From Notamacropus eugenii (Eukaryota > Chordata > Mammalia > Diprotodontia > Macropodidae): a stretch of 64,000 bases of DNA. The position numbers and the translations under genes were made by a program. Where the stretch lies: NCBI RefSeq assembly GCF_028372415.1, contig NC_092879.1:92838741-92902740 (forward strand), read 5' to 3'. Shown here piece by piece: positions 23,916 to 37,129 of the stretch. Numbering within the stretch: position 1 is the stretch's first letter; the number at the start of each line of letters is the position of its first letter. The notes under the pieces are model-generated. The model was not told the origin of the DNA. It searched no databases and saw nothing but the letters and a program-made list of their open reading frames with translations.

Positions 23916-24049
23916 TTGCTACAGTTCCAGGGTCCCCAGATTAGATAAAGACCAACGTATTTCTCTATCAGTACCTCAAAGACTTGCGATCTCTTTCTTG
24001 AAGGCAATTCCCTGACAGGAGATAGGAGATAACGGAGATTAGAAAGGCC

Positions 24050-24190
24050 CTATCTTTGGTTTATCATGAACTATCTAAAGTTCAAAGAGGTCATGACCTG
24101 CCGGTGGTCACCCACAAAGTAAAGGATTTGAATCTGATCCTCCTGACTTTAAGTGCAGTGCTCTACTCTCTATGCCATGCTGGCTCTCCT
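24050..24190 (-). mobile_element. MIR fragment
   Basis: Degenerate reverse core and head: 'ggtcatgacctgccggtggt', 'gatttgaatctgatcctcc'. Confidence 0.5.
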
Positions 24191-25264
24191 GGGGAATCCA
24201 GATGCCCCATACTTGTCTTACCTCGTGGCTCACAAAGCAGCTCTGGGTCTCAGTAATTCTGCTGAGTTTGTTCTGAGACCCAAGGCATTGGTCCACATCT
24301 TTCTTGTGACCTTGTCCTGCTAGGAGATGACTGTTTGTGGACAAGGAGTGGCCTAAGAAAGAACCAGCGCAGTTTGGAGGGGGTCTATCTGCATGGGGCC
24401 AGTAGCTTTAGAAAAAGGAAAGTTTTGGTTTCAGTTAAGATTGACTACTGAGTGATTTTCATCACCACCACCACCTCCCTGCCCTATACTGGGGAGGGAG
24501 GAGAGTGTGAGATCTGATTTGGCTCATTAAAAAACAATTTACATTTTATTCAGCAGTTCAGCACATGAGTGCTATCCATCCCTGGTTAGGATTCATGGCT
24601 TGGTTTGCTTCAGGTCTCTGCTTCAGTTTTCCTTCCTTGTTTTTCTTTTCTTCTTAAAAAAATAGAAATGCAAACATTTCATTTTAATTTTATAGTTCAG
24701 CCTAGAACTAAAGGTTCTCTCTCTGGTCTCTGGAGGATTGTGCTGTATGCTGTATAAAACTGCTGCTGTTCCTTTTCTTTGTCCCTCTCCCACTTCATTG
24801 TCATTCTGACAGAGAGAGAAGCAAGGTTGATGGCCTCCTGACTAGGCCTTCTCCTGGGAGTTTCATATTAATCGTGATTGCTGATGTATGCTTTCCAGAG
24901 TCCCTTAATGCCACACACTGTACTGTCTCTTTTTTGTCCAGGTTAGGCCTGAGGCAAGGAGTTTGGGCAGCTCCCCTCTACCTACTGGCCCAAACTGGAC
25001 ATGTTTGGGGAATTAATTTTTGCCTCTAGTCAGCAGGACTGTCAATCGATTCCTTTAACGGCGTTAGATTCATGTACAGCAACACATTTCTTAGGTGACT
25101 GTCTCATTTACATAATTCCCAGTATGCAATCTGGCAACTCTATACTGTGGGTGAGTGACAGACTCTCATATAGAAAGATTGCCTTCTGATTATCTCTAGA
25201 CTTGGAGGAGGGCTAGATCTTAATGTAAATTTGCCATAATCTCCCTCTTCTCCCCTCTCCTTCA

Positions 25265-25824
25265 TCTCTTTTCACTCAGGTGCCTTCTGCTACTTTCTCT
25301 CCTCTCACTCTCTTCTTAACCCCTTGCAGTTGGACTTCTGTCATCATCATTCCATTGAAACTACTCCCTCCAAAGTGACCCATGACCTTGTGTCCAATCC
25401 AGCGGCCTTTTCTCAATCCTCCTTCTCTTTGACCTCTCTGCAGCCTCTGACACTGTTAATCACTCCTTTCTGCTTTCTTCTTTCCTGGTTTTCATCTTAT
25501 TTATCGGACTGTTCCTTCTCTGTCTCCCCATACCATCTAACCCCTAGTGCCCCATGGGGCTCTGTGCTGGGCCCTCTTCTCTCTACTGCACTTAGTGATC
25601 CCATGGATTTAATTACCTTGCCTATGCTGATGACTCTCACATCTACCTGTCCTGCCCCCGCCTCTCTGTTGACCTCCAGTCTCCCTTCTCCAACAGCATT
25701 TCAGACATCTTAAACCTAGCATTTCTGAAACGACTTATTATCTACTCCCCCTCCCACTTCCCTATTGTTGTGGAGGATAACACCATCTTCCTAATCCCTA
25801 GTCCTTAACTAGCAACATAGGTTT

Positions 25825-25871
<47 letters not shown>

Positions 25872-25884
25872 CCTCTCCCCCTCT

Positions 25885-25923
<39 letters not shown>

Positions 25924-26690
25924 CCAAGCTATTGCCAAGGCCTGCTGATTTCACCTTTGCAACCTCTATTTAATATGCCCCCTTCTTTCCTCTTGACACT
26001 GTCACCACTCTGGGGCAGGCCTCATGCCTGGGCTATTGCAATAGCCTGCCTCAAGTCTCTCCTCACTTTGATCCATCCTCCATTCAGCCACTGAAATGAT
26101 TTTCCTAAAGCATGATTTCACCCATGTCCACCTCCTACTGAAAAACCTGGAGTGGCTCCCTATCGTCTTCAGGATCAAATACAAAATTCTCTGTCGTTCA
26201 AAGCCCTTCATAGCCTAGCTCCCTCCTACCTTTCCAACCTTCTTACACCTTCCTCCCTGACATGTAATGTGCTCTTCAGTCCATTGTGAGTCTGGCCTCC
26301 TGACTGTTCCATGAACAAGACACATCTCTTGGTTCTGGGCATTGTCTCTGGCTGCCTCCCATGCCTGAAATGCTCTCCCCTCTCTGCTGGCTTCCTCTAA
26401 GTCCCAACTAAAGTCCCACCTTCTACAGGAACCTTCTACAGGTCTTTCCAGGACCCCTCTTAATTCTAGTGCCTTCCCTCTGTTAATTATTCCCTGTTTA
26501 TCTTGTATAGAACTTGCTTGGTATCTAGTGATTTGCATGTTGTCTCTCCCCCATTAGATTGTAAGCTCCTTGAGGGCAAGAACTGTCTTTTGCCCCTTTC
26601 TATCCCTAGCACTTAGTGTAATGCCTGGCACATAGTAGGTGCTTAATAAATATTGACTGATTGATTCCATTCTAATGGTGTAAAAGATCC
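25265..26690 (+). mobile_element. L2 element, long copy with internal microsatellites
   Basis: Runs from 'ctgtcatcatcattccattg' through 'gggctctgtgctgggccctc', 'cctggagtggctccctatcg' to the terminal 'agtaggtgcttaataaatat'. Internal (CT)n and (CA)n tracts sit at 25831-25922. The reverse transcriptase frame is not intact; a few short open stretches remain. Confidence 0.88.
25831..25922. repeat. (CT)n then (CA)n compound microsatellite
   Basis: About 40 bases of CT, a C-rich bridge and about 35 bases of CA, inside the L2 copy. Confidence 0.95.
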
Positions 26691-27039
26691 CTTTCAGACA
26701 AGGTCAAGGGTGGTCTAGGTTGGAATGAGAGGCATCTTTAGTTGTCTCTAGTCAGCTGTGCTTCTAGAAATCTAGAATGTCATGTTTTAAGCCCTCTCTT
26801 CCAACCTCACAAAAACTACCTTTAACCAGTCAAATCAGAAAAATGGACAGAAGCAACCCTGGGGGAAAGGGAATAGGGTAGAGTGTGTGCATGTAGGGGG
26901 GAGGAGGATATAGTTAAACAGATGTTTAGAAAAGCAAAATGATTTGAAGTTGTCACAGGCCCTTGTAACTGTCCCCATCCCTCACCCCTACCTCCAATCC
27001 CCATCCCCTTAGGGTAGAGATTCCAACCTGGCCTGGCCT

Positions 27040-27180
27040 GAGAGCTGCTTTTTACATAACCTGCATGATTTTGAGTAGGTTACAACCATTTTAGGCCTCG
27101 GATGTCCAACTGATCCTTTTACTGAGGAAGACCCATAAGGTGCCTCCTAGCTTTCCATCTGTGATTCCGTGATCCTGTGA
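27040..27180 (+). mobile_element. Degenerate core-SINE
   Basis: 'gattttgagtaggttacaac' and the tail 'cctagctttccatctgtgat'. Confidence 0.45.
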
Positions 27181-28073
27181 ATGAGGAGAAGTCTTCTGAG
27201 AGCTGTGCTGGCCACAAAATCCATTGACTTGCCTGCAGGCTGGGCTTGAAGTTCTTCACACTTAACCAAGGTAGTCTTCAAATAGCGACCACATAGTCTG
27301 ATCTAGCGTCAGATTCAAAACCTTTCCAGTTTGGTTGTAGGCCCTGTCAGAACTCAGATCCTGCTGGTATAGCCTTCAAAAGGCAGGGCTCCCCTTCATG
27401 CCCCTAAGGAGGCATGGAAGGAAGGTTTTCTATCCTCTCACTTGAGTATTGCTCAAGTGTGGAGGCCAAGGATTCCAGGGAACTTCTCTGAAAATTAGGA
27501 AATGGCCTGGTTGCTGGGCAGAACTTGGAGTCTCCAAGGGCTTCCCATCTTTCTGGTAGTTTTTACAAACCCTTAGCCTCTGGATTGTGTGGACTGCCAT
27601 GTGGAGCCACTTGGGAGCTGCATTTGAGTGCAGTATTTACTTTAAAGCAAAATGGTAGCTAATTCAGAGAGGAGATAAGAGAAAGACACTGTTCTCTGGC
27701 TGGATTGCTTCATTTCTGGGTGGTCTGATCAGGTGAATGGCCTCAGACGAGTTCCAAGAGGGGCAATGAAAAGCTGCCTTTAGCCTAGCCTTCTTGGCTA
27801 TTAGCTAAGAGATTTCCTTTGAGATTTCCATTCGCAGCCCTGGTCCACTCTACTAAAATCCCATGTGACACTTAAGAAAGCAGCTCCTACCGTCCAACTC
27901 AGCAAGTCAGTGGCCTCCAATCCTGGAGACCTCTTATTTCTGTCTTGGCTGGATGTTGGCACTTATGTGCCCATGGCCTTCTCCAGAGATGTGGTGGGAC
28001 TAATGTCCTTAGAGCAGCAGAGAGTGCATCTAGGTTTAGCTAGAGGCTGGATGGCTGTATTTTTACATAGGCC

Positions 28074-28074
<1 letters not shown>

Positions 28075-28123
<49 letters not shown>

Positions 28124-28143
28124 CTTTGTGTCTGTGTGTGTGT
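28075..28143. repeat. (GT)n microsatellite
   Basis: Nearly uninterrupted TG run with one TTTCTTTGTGTC break close to its right end. Confidence 0.95.
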
Positions 28144-29164
28144 AGAGGTGACTTGGAAAGATGGAGAAGATACATTGGTTACTACATATAATTAGGGTGA
28201 CTGGAAATAATGACTCTCATTTAAAAGAATGAATGTTTTAAAACAGCCAGCATGAAATCATGCATATTATCCTTGCACTTCAGATCAACCTACAGGGGCT
28301 GGAAGGAGCAAGCTCCTCCTGGGGCTATGTAAATGGAATGGGGATAAATGCAAGGGCCTGTGTTCCTACCGCCACCTCCAAATGGCTGCTCAGCCTATGT
28401 GATTTTTATTGTTAAAATAACTTGAGCAGGCAGGAGAGCCCAAGGGCTAAAAACAAGAAGCATGGATGCTTTGTTATCCATATTGCCCATGCAGACTGTG
28501 GCCAGTAGAAGTGGTCACAGATCTCTTGGCCCTGCCTACAGCCTTTCTCTAGCTTCCCTCATTTGCCCACAGTTCTCTCTGAAAGGGTTGCTGGTCAGCT
28601 GGTCAGCCCAGTCCAGGGAACAGGAGCGATCTTTTGGACTTCAGAATCCCTATGTAACCTAGAGCTGGTGAGACCTACCAGTGCGGAGCTCCTAAGGCAG
28701 AATGGACTTATTTTTGATAATATGCAGACCTTTGGTTCTCCAAGAGCAGGCAGTGTGTGACACTAAAGGACCTTTTAAAGCAACAATAAATTTGGTGTGT
28801 TGTAGCTGCCTGGGATGAGGGTAGGTCCATCCTATTAGGAATCAGGTACCTTCATACCCTCACTTTGGCCACTTAGGTTTTAAATATGCCCAGGGCCCAG
28901 AGCCCAGGGCAAGATCAAAGCTTAGTTCAGTATGGTTCTAATAAGATGAAACTGTCTTCATATATGTATATATTCATGTGTGTGTGTTGTATAACTTGTG
29001 AATTTAGAGAATTGCCTGATGAAATTTAGTAAGGATAAATGTAAAGTCTTCCAAGTTCCCAGAAGCAACTTCCCAAAATGGAAGAGGTGGTCCCACTGAA
29101 AAAGATTTGGAAGGGTTAGCAGACTATAGACTGAGCTGGTGGTGTGATATGGGGAAAAAAGCTA

Positions 29165-29790
29165 GTGGGATTTTAGACTGCGTTAGTCTGTGTCCGTGCT
29201 TTCCAGTCTGTCCTCCACATGTATGCCAAAGTGATCTACGTGAGGAACACAACTTGTCAGCTTATTTCCTTGTTCAAGAACATTCAGTGGTTCCCTACTG
29301 CTTCTGGGATAAAATACAGACTTTTCAGCTTGATGTTTAAAGTGCCCCATTGGCCTATTTGCTGTTCTCCATATTTGGCCTTCTTTCTCTGGATTCTGCC
29401 TTTATGCAAGCTGTCCTTCCAGAATCCTTAGCTGAAGGACTCAACTCAAGCCCTGCCTTTCCTGGGGGTGCTTTTCCTGATCCCTCCAGTTGTTAACATT
29501 CTCTCTCCTCCAGTAGTCTCATCTCTATGTATCTATGTATGGCTTGGTTCTGATTAGTGTGCACAAGGAATCCTCGAGTACTCACATTATTTGATTTCTC
29601 TTGCATCTTTCTATTGGGCTGGAACCACATTTTACATATACTAAAACTCCGAATAGTGCCATCAACTCTAACTGTTGTTCCCTTCCCCCAGCAGAACTTT
29701 TGGGGTTTTGCCTTTGTGTCACCAGTGTTGAGCAAAATGTTTTGCACTTTGCAGTAGATGCTTCATAAATTGTTGTTGAATGCATGAGGC
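29165..29790 (+). mobile_element. L2/L3-type LINE 3' fragment
   Basis: 'aagaacattcagtggttccc', 'tactgcttctgggataaaat', 'gcttttcctgatccctccag', ending 'gatgcttcataaattgttgt'. Diverged but in the standard LINE 3' order. Confidence 0.7.
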
Positions 29791-30011
29791 TAGGGCTCCC
29801 CCTCCCCAGCCCTGGTGAGAGCGCCCTGCTCAGTGACATTCTCTTGTGTCATGTGGGTTGGAGATGGGCTGGTAGGGGTATAGAACCTCTCATACTGTCA
29901 GGAACATCCCTCCTCCCAGAGATCCAGCAGCTGCTAAGAGAAAATAAGCAAATGTGAGGGTTTTTTCCTGGGTGGTGGCGCCAGGCTGCATCCTGTCTCT
30001 GGCAGACTGGT

Positions 30012-30027
30012 GGTTGTCATGGTTACC
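30012..30027. promoter_or_regulatory. X-box-like palindrome
   Basis: GGTTGTCATGGTTACC: the right half GGTTAC fits the RFX half-site and the left half GTTGTC is one base off GTTGCC. It is in unique sequence 13 kb upstream of the GLA start. Function not shown. Confidence 0.4.
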
Positions 30028-30549
30028 TGCACTTGTGGAGATCTGAGATGTCAAGGGGGTGGAAGGGAATAGGTGTAACTCTGGAAAAGCTATAGGAATA
30101 GTCGTGCTATTTGTCAGGGTAACACTAAGGCAGTCCTGTCTGGGCTGGGCTGGGGATGGGAATGCAGAACCGGGCCAGTTTATAGGAAAATGCACGGTTG
30201 TCTTGTAGCCTTGGTAGACAGCAAAGAGAAAGAGTGACCATGTTAAGTGCCACTTCAGTCCCCTTGGAGAATCAGGGCCTCCCTAACTAACCCCATTACC
30301 CTCCACCCATCCCACATAGAGAAACAGGGTACCCCCTGTCACTTCTGGGGCATGAAATCAGAGGCGAAACAAATGGCTAACTTGACTCTAATGTGTGATG
30401 TCAGCCTTTGTTTCCCTTTCTATAACATAGGCACAAAAATATAACTTGTCTTCTTCCTATTAACTAAAGTAGAGTTCACTTCTGTTTCTAAAAACTACAT
30501 GCCCTAACATATAGCATCTTGTTGCACATCAAGAGAAGCTGTATGATAT

Positions 30550-30745
30550 GTAAGGGAAAGAACATGGGACTCGAAAGGGTCAGAAGACCTGGGTTCTAGT
30601 CCTGATTCCAGCCCTAACTAGCTGAGTGGCTTTGGGAAAGTCAGCTACCATCTCTGTCTTAGTGTCCCTATCTGTGAAATAGAGAGAACATTTGCCTTGC
30701 CCATCAGATGATTGTGAAGATCATCTGGTGAAAAAGCCATGGAAG
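30550..30745 (+). mobile_element. MIR element
   Basis: 'agacctgggttctagtcct', 'ctgagtggctttgggaaagt', 'gtccctatctgtgaaatag', then 'gattgtgaagatcatctgg'. Confidence 0.75.
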
Positions 30746-31197
30746 ATGGAGGAAGGAAGAGTTGGCTAAGACCTTCTTCCATCTTGAATTTCCTTGATAA
30801 CATGTGAATTCCCTAGAAAAGGTATACATTTTTTCTCTCTGATGAGGCCTTTGTTCTGTATAGGCCAGACCAGAACCTCATAGCTGCTCTTTCAAAAACG
30901 GAGAGTCTTAACTCATCACCATCATCTCCCAACCTGGGATACATAACCTGTGACCCAGGTTCCTCCAGGCTCTGGGCTAACATGTCAAGTCCTGTCTCAT
31001 GAGACTGGCTGAAAGCACATAATTTCATCTTTGGCTTGCTGTGTCAACACCCAGAGTTTACTGGGTGATATCTCCAAATACGTTCATGGCTAGATTTTCC
31101 CGAATGGGGGCTAAAGGGTTTCCAGCTTCTATATTAAGTATTCAGGGTGACAGATGCACATTGGAAAGGAGACAGTCTTTATTTCATCCTGTGAAGG

Positions 31198-31390
31198 AGG
31201 GATTCTTAACCTGTGCTTCACGAACTTGTTTGTAAAAAAAAAAAAAGCTTTTGGTAACTATATCTCAGTAAAATTCATTTCCTTTGTAATCCTGTGTATT
31301 TTCTTTGATGCACTCAAAAATGCAACTGTGTGCAGGATTCGATAGCTTCACCAGCCTGCCTGACAAAGGGACCCGTGATAGCAGAAAGGA
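31198..31390. mobile_element. Non-autonomous hAT-type element, second copy
   Basis: Same family as 21212 in opposite sense: 'gggattcttaacctgtgctt', 'ttcctttgtaatcctgtgta', 'gatagcttcaccagcctgcc'. The right end is worn. Confidence 0.6.
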
Positions 31391-32569
31391 GGGAGCATGC
31401 CAGCTGTCAAGGCAGCCGATGGCAGTGAAGTGATACCTCTAACTGTTTTAATTTACATCTCATCGATCAGCTCAAGAGGGAAAGCAGGCATGGGGGCATT
31501 ATGAATGAGTGAAGGCACAGAAGTGAGAGATCACAAGGCCAGGGAAGCCCTGCTGTCTTATTTCGCTTCAGTTATAATACTGGATTTCATTTTCTTTCTT
31601 CCCCCTCCCGGTCCAAATGATTAGTCTGAGGATGGAAGAGTGGGATTCCTTCAGATGCTCCTTGGGGATAAGTGTAACAGGGTTAGGGAGCTGAGAACTA
31701 GAAGATATTTCCTGTAACAGGCTGAGATCTGAGGTCTGAGGAAGAACTGATGTTTGAGGAAAGGATAGAGTCTGGGTGCATGGGAGAGAGAGGAAGGGAG
31801 GTTCCTAAGAGGTACAAAGCAGCGATTTACCCGGCAGTTCCCAGGCCAAAGCTGTAAATGGAAGGTTGGTGGGGCCCTAGGCGGGTGCAGGCCAGTCCTC
31901 AATAGAGCTGGTTTGTGAAACTTGGCTGGGAGGACAGAGGGAGATTGATATTTGCTCCACAGTGGGGCTGTCAGCTCTGCTCTCTGCCTCTCCCTGATAC
32001 CAGCTGTAAACAAAAGTCCTGGCCCTTCGTGGCACTGCAGAGCAGTCCAGGCTGGCGTAAGTCACTGGGGACAGCTGGACCATTTTCTAATCCTGGCTCA
32101 GGACCAGCACCGAAGCGAGACAATGAGGGAGTTGAGGCGGGGAGCAGAATAAGGGAGGAGTTAGGAGGGTGGGAAAGAGCTGTGACCAGTGGGAAGGAAG
32201 TATCATCTTGAATTCCCAGGTCCTTGGGTACAAAGTGGCAAAGACATTTTGAGGAAAACATTGCCCTTCCCTCTCTAATCACTAAATTGAGGCAGATTTG
32301 ATTCTGGGGTCTCATTCCTTTACTGAGTGTCTTACTGAGTGTTTTACTGACATTTAGTGAATGCCTTAATCTATTTTGTGATTGTCTTCCTATATATATA
32401 TGTGCTCAACACTGTGTTATGTGCAATTGAGGATGCAAAGAAGTGGGACACAGCTCCTCGGGACTGCATGGTAAAACAAGATAGGGGAGCATGGACAGGG
32501 AGCAGCAACACAGCACAGAATATGATCAGGGACCAGTAAGAAGGGAGACGTTACTTGGGCCTGGGCTGA

Positions 32570-33200
32570 TCAAACAAATGCACTTTAAGCCAAGTTTGAA
32601 GTCCAACTTTGTACCTGTCAAATTGGCAAAAATGATTCAAAGCAGTGAAACTCAACGCTGGCTGGGGTGGTGTTAGTGTGGAGGAACAGGCACATTCATT
32701 CACTGCTGGTAGAATTATAAGCTTGCAGAAGCTCTTTGAATAGCAGTACATTGTCAAGAACCCCTCAAAAACCCTTTCTCCTTCCATAGATTTTCATGAA
32801 GCCTTGTTTGAACTTGCAAAAAAATCTAGAAACCAACAGAATGTCTGTCAATAAGGACACACAGATTGTGGGGCATGCGTTGAGGTAGTGGAATACTCTA
32901 ATGCAGTTAAGACAGACAAGTATGAGGAATTCTTTTTTAAAAATCTGAAAAGAAATTTTTATGAAATGATATAATGCAAAAAAGCAGAGCCAGAGAAATA
33001 GAGTGCACTGTAGCTATCAGTGGATGGCTAAGAAAAAATGAAGAAAATTGTGTAATATTTTAAATGGATAAATGAAGAATCCTGATAAGGATTTAGGAGA
33101 AACTGAAATTACTGTGTAGACATGAAAATGAATTCAAATGCCAGTAGTTACTAAGCAACTTCAATTGGTTGTATTGATGGTAAATGTTAAGTTATTAATA
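32570..33200 (+). mobile_element. L1 3' portion, sense
   Basis: 'acctgtcaaattggcaaaaa', 'cattcactgctggtagaatt', 'aacagaatgtctgtcaataa', 'gcaaaaaagcagagccagag'. Diverged L1 ORF2 end and 3' UTR; no open coding frame. Confidence 0.7.
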
Positions 33201-33219
33201 AAACATTTGATTTTTCTTA

Positions 33220-33545
33220 AAAAAAGATAAGATTTAAGATGGACTTTGAAGGCAAGATTTGGAGATGTGGAGAGAAGGGAAGACACAGACCAGAGACAGG
33301 AACAACAAAGACATAGAAGCAGCATTAAGCAATAACTGTTCATTAGACAATGGTTAGAGCAGCCTAGATGGGATAGATGGCATGCTTTGCTGAGTAGGGG
33401 GAGATTCAGTTAAATCAGCAGGGTGAAGCCATATTGTCCAGGGTATTTACTGGCAAGCTGAGGAGTGTTAGCTTCATTCTGCAGGCAAAGAGAAACCATT
33501 AAAGGGAGTGTAACATGAGGGAAATGTTTTAGGAATCCCTCATCA
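33220..33545 (-). mobile_element. L2 fragment, antisense
   Basis: In reverse it matches the L2 3' region; see 'gcaaagagaaaccattaaag' and 'tgagggaaatgttttagga', which parallel the 42850 and 35435 copies. Confidence 0.55.
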
Positions 33546-33764
33546 GATAATTCATTTCCAACCTCAGATCCATTGATAAAGATCAGGCAAAGTGTCCAAG
33601 AACACATAGCTAGTCTTCCCTCCAAATACAAAGTCTACCCATGGATCCCTCCAGAAGCAGAGATCTCGGGTCAAGTCATAGCATCCAAGTTGGATGGGAT
33701 GTCAGAGGTTATCTTGTCCAATCTATACCTGACCAAAAATTCTCACTATACCATTGTTTCCCCT

Positions 33765-33890
33765 CCAACTTCATTTTCTCTCCCCAACTGCATCCCACCT
33801 CATTCAGATTCCTGTGGCTGCCCATTAGTTGAGGAGTAGCTGAACAAATTGTGATATATGAATGCAATGGAATTAGGGTTAGTGTTAAGG
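33765..33890 (+). mobile_element. L1 3' fragment
   Basis: 'gaggagtagctgaacaaatt' followed by 'gtgatatatgaatgcaatgg', diagnostic of the marsupial L1 3' end. Confidence 0.65.
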
Positions 33891-34329
33891 TTTGACTTTC
33901 TATCTGTGGACTATGTGCAGGCCTGGAATGATTTCCTTCCTCACCTCTACCTGTGCCAAATTCCTACCCTTGTACCTCTTACCACTTTGGTTTGGTTGCC
34001 TTTGTCTAAATCCCAGGTAGGACATTGTGAGGAGTCTGTAGAGGGTCTTTGTCTTGGGACAGCCCATCTATCAAACTGAAACTCATGCCACCCTGGACTA
34101 AACTAGGCAGGTTCTCAATGAAAGTGTGTCTCCTTCTGTATTGACATCCTACCATCATGCCCTCTAAGTGTGGGGTCACTGGTTGGTAGGTAGTGTGAGT
34201 ATTTGAAAAGGGAGATCCAATAGCAGCAGTTCCTTAAACTTCCTCTAGGGAGAAGTTAACATCTGAAAAAGAGACCAGGATGGAAATGACATTCTCGTCC
34301 AAGCAAATGCATTCAGACCATCCAATGAG

Positions 34330-34415
34330 ATCACAATTGTTAAGTGCTAGCATAGGGCCTGGCGCATAGTAAGCACTAGATTTATTACTGTATTTTAGCT
34401 ATTATTATTCATTGA
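34330..34415 (+). mobile_element. MIR/L2 3' end fragment
   Basis: 'gggcctggcgcatagtaagc' followed by 'agctattattattcattg'. Confidence 0.6.
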
Positions 34416-34514
34416 AGTCTTGAGTCTGGCATTGTTCTCTGAGTTTCTGGGAAGGCAGTACATGGGGAAATCACAAAGCAGGTAACCCTACCCCCTCAAA
34501 ATGTTAGAGGGGCT

Positions 34515-34870
34515 GTGGGAAGGGCAGGCAAACTGATGCATTGTTGCTGATACTGGCAAAATTGGTCCAATCATTCTGGAAAGCGATTTAGAATTATACC
34601 AGAAAAGTCACAAAAGTGTACATACCCTTTGACCCAGAAATACCACTAATGGCCATGTATCCCAAGGAGGTCAAGAACAGAAGGAAAGGACTTGTGTATA
34701 TACAGATATTTATAGTAGTACTTTTTACAGTAGATTAGAAAGGGAAACAGTGGGTGCCCAGTAGTTGAGGAATGGCTCATTCTGCACATGACAGATTTAA
34801 AGAACTTGTGAAAACATGTCTGAACTGTTGCAGAGCAAAGTAAACAACAACATATCCAGTGAGCATGCTA
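34515..34870 (+). mobile_element. L1 3' portion, sense
   Basis: 'aaaattggtccaatcattct', 'ggaaagcgatttagaattat', 'tacataccctttgacccag', 'ggaatggctcattctgcac'. Clear L1 order, truncated. Confidence 0.85.
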
Positions 34871-35434
34871 ACTTAAAGTGAACCATAAGAATTTGGATTA
34901 ATGTAATGGCCCATCTTGATCCAGAGGATAGATGCTGATACAACCCTTTCCCCTCTTAACAAAGGAGTCAAGATTACGGGCATGGAATAAAGTATGTGTT
35001 TGGCCAGTGTGGTTTCCCCCTCCTTTAACTGTATTTCTTTGTCATGGTGGAAAAGAAGGTATTGAGGAGTTATCAGAAAGTGACAATGATGCAAAAGAAA
35101 AAGTATTGTCAGTGTTGGTGCTTGGGAAAGGATTCCTGAAAGTTATAGATTGGACCACGGAGTATGCCTCCGCAAAATTTCTAAAGATTGAGGAAGAATA
35201 TTAACTTGATTTCTTAATGAATGATGGAGGAGCTTCCTTGTCCCCCCTCAAGAGAGCTGAAGTAAAGCATGTGACCCCGAAGAAGACTCAAAGTCCCAAA
35301 GCAGATCCTGGAAACAACTGATCACCTGCGGGAGACAGCCATCCTAGTCCAAGCAGACCCATCTAGACCAGCATTGGTTAACTGAAGATTGGGTCTGGCA
35401 TGGCCATGCACAGGGAGATCCCCCTCAAAAATCA

Positions 35435-35885
35435 GTTAGTCAAGAAGCATTTGTTAAAGAAAGGCAAAGGCTGTCACCTAACCTCCAAGAACTCACAATC
35501 TAATAGGGGAGATGATATGCAAGCAACAAGTACAAAGAGGATCCATTGGAAAGAAAGAATGAACAGAAGCATTAAGGGAGATCCAGAAAAACTTCCTGTA
35601 CAAAAAGGGATTTGAGCTGAGACTTGAAGGAAGCCAGGAAGTAGATAGGAAGGAGAGAGTGCCAGGCTGAGAGATGGAGCATCAGTGAGGCCATGGCACT
35701 GGATGACAGAGTATGCTGGGGGGGGGGGGAGGGGGAGAAGGGCTTTGAATGCCAAACCGAGAATATTCTATTTGATCCTGGAGGTGATAAGGAGTTACCA
35801 GAGTTTATTCAATAGGAGAAGGAAAGGGGAGGAGAAGGAAAGAATGAATTATTGTCACCATTCTCGAGCTGGGCTGGCTATGTGA
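35435..35885 (-). mobile_element. L2 3' region, antisense
   Basis: In reverse: matches the L2 text 'ctattagattgtgagttctt', '...cttcctggcttccttcaag' and '...tttggcattcaaagccctt'. A 12-G run at 35710 interrupts it. Confidence 0.8.
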
Positions 35886-37129
35886 GAAGCTTTATTTGCT
35901 TGGTTGAAGGTGGACAGACTCAACTATCAATAATATTTTAAAGGCACATCCATTGTCTGTGATGCCAACATTTAAAATCCTCTATACCTTGTCTCATGTT
36001 TTCACGGCCAGACCTTTAGAGACTGGCAGAGAAAGTTGTAGTAGCTGCACCTGGGGGGAGGGAGTGGTACCTTTCCTGTTTTAGCAGGTCTCTGATAGGC
36101 AGGGCCCATTCAAGTCATTATGAGTTCTGTAAAGAGAGAGGATGGCCAAGGCAGCTCTGCAGTAGGGACAGAACTGTCCAGAGAAGGGTGACAATGGATA
36201 AATTAAGGGTTCCCCTGGTCACCTTTGAGAAGCAGCCTCAACCTTAGGCCAGTCAAGTGACTGCAAGCATCTTTTATTTATCAGAAATAGCAAACCAAGA
36301 TTCCATGTAATGACAATACTTCAGAAAGACATCCATGGTATAGAGTTCTTATTGGCATAGTTTGGCTGGATTGGGCATTTGTGCTACATGTGGATCAAGG
36401 CCATTCCAATGCCCCAAAGAGCAATTCTTAGTAGGCTCTTTGGTAGAAAGTGTGCTGGGGCCATCTTGTTAAATGAAACCCCAAGGCTTCTGAGAATCAC
36501 ACTACATACTGAGAATCGGTGGTCAGGGCACCTTCCACAAGATAGCCAGGCTGTTTGGAGAATGTTGCCTGATGAAAGCAGTGGCCATGAGGGGCCCACA
36601 AAAAGCCACTAATAGGGTTCTGATGTAATATCTGTGAGTGACTCTGTGGCTCCAGGAATGCATTGTTCCCATTTGGAAAGTGACCTTTCATGGTGGAGTC
36701 CATACTTCTATCCTAACACATTCAGATGAAATGTACCAAAATGATTGTGATAAGTTTTTGCCTTAAAGTCAAAAGTACATTGGCACCAAAGTTACAAGTT
36801 GGTTTAAGGCAGGTGAAAATCATCCAAATTGCTAATGCTTTATGGACAGTGTGAACAGTCTGGAAGATAGAGGGGGGAGGTTGCTGGTCAAGCTGCCAGA
36901 ATTTCTTTCTGATACTGAGCTAAATTTTCACTGCCAGAATTATAATATTTTAATTGATATAATGTAATGATTGATTTGAGGTACAGTGAAGGAACATTGT
37001 TGTCTTGCGTGTCACTGATATCTTATGAAAAAAGTTAGTTATCCTTTTCCTTGAAGTATGTGATTCTTAGCCTTTTTATATCTGTATATTTCTCCCTGGA
37101 AAAACAGCTGACTGTGTAAGTAGGAGAGA

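Noticed and set aside
25324-25713. A 129-codon frame, and a similar 148-codon one at 54661
   Set aside because: Both are remnants within antique L2 copies; Ser/Pro/Leu-rich text reflects pyrimidine-rich L2 sequence, and no intact reverse transcriptase motifs were seen.
36250-36720. A possible processed pseudogene on the minus strand ending in AATAAA
   Set aside because: Overlapping short frames and an AATAAA at about 36275 looked suggestive, but no protein family was recognised, there is no A-tract after the signal and the frames disagree.
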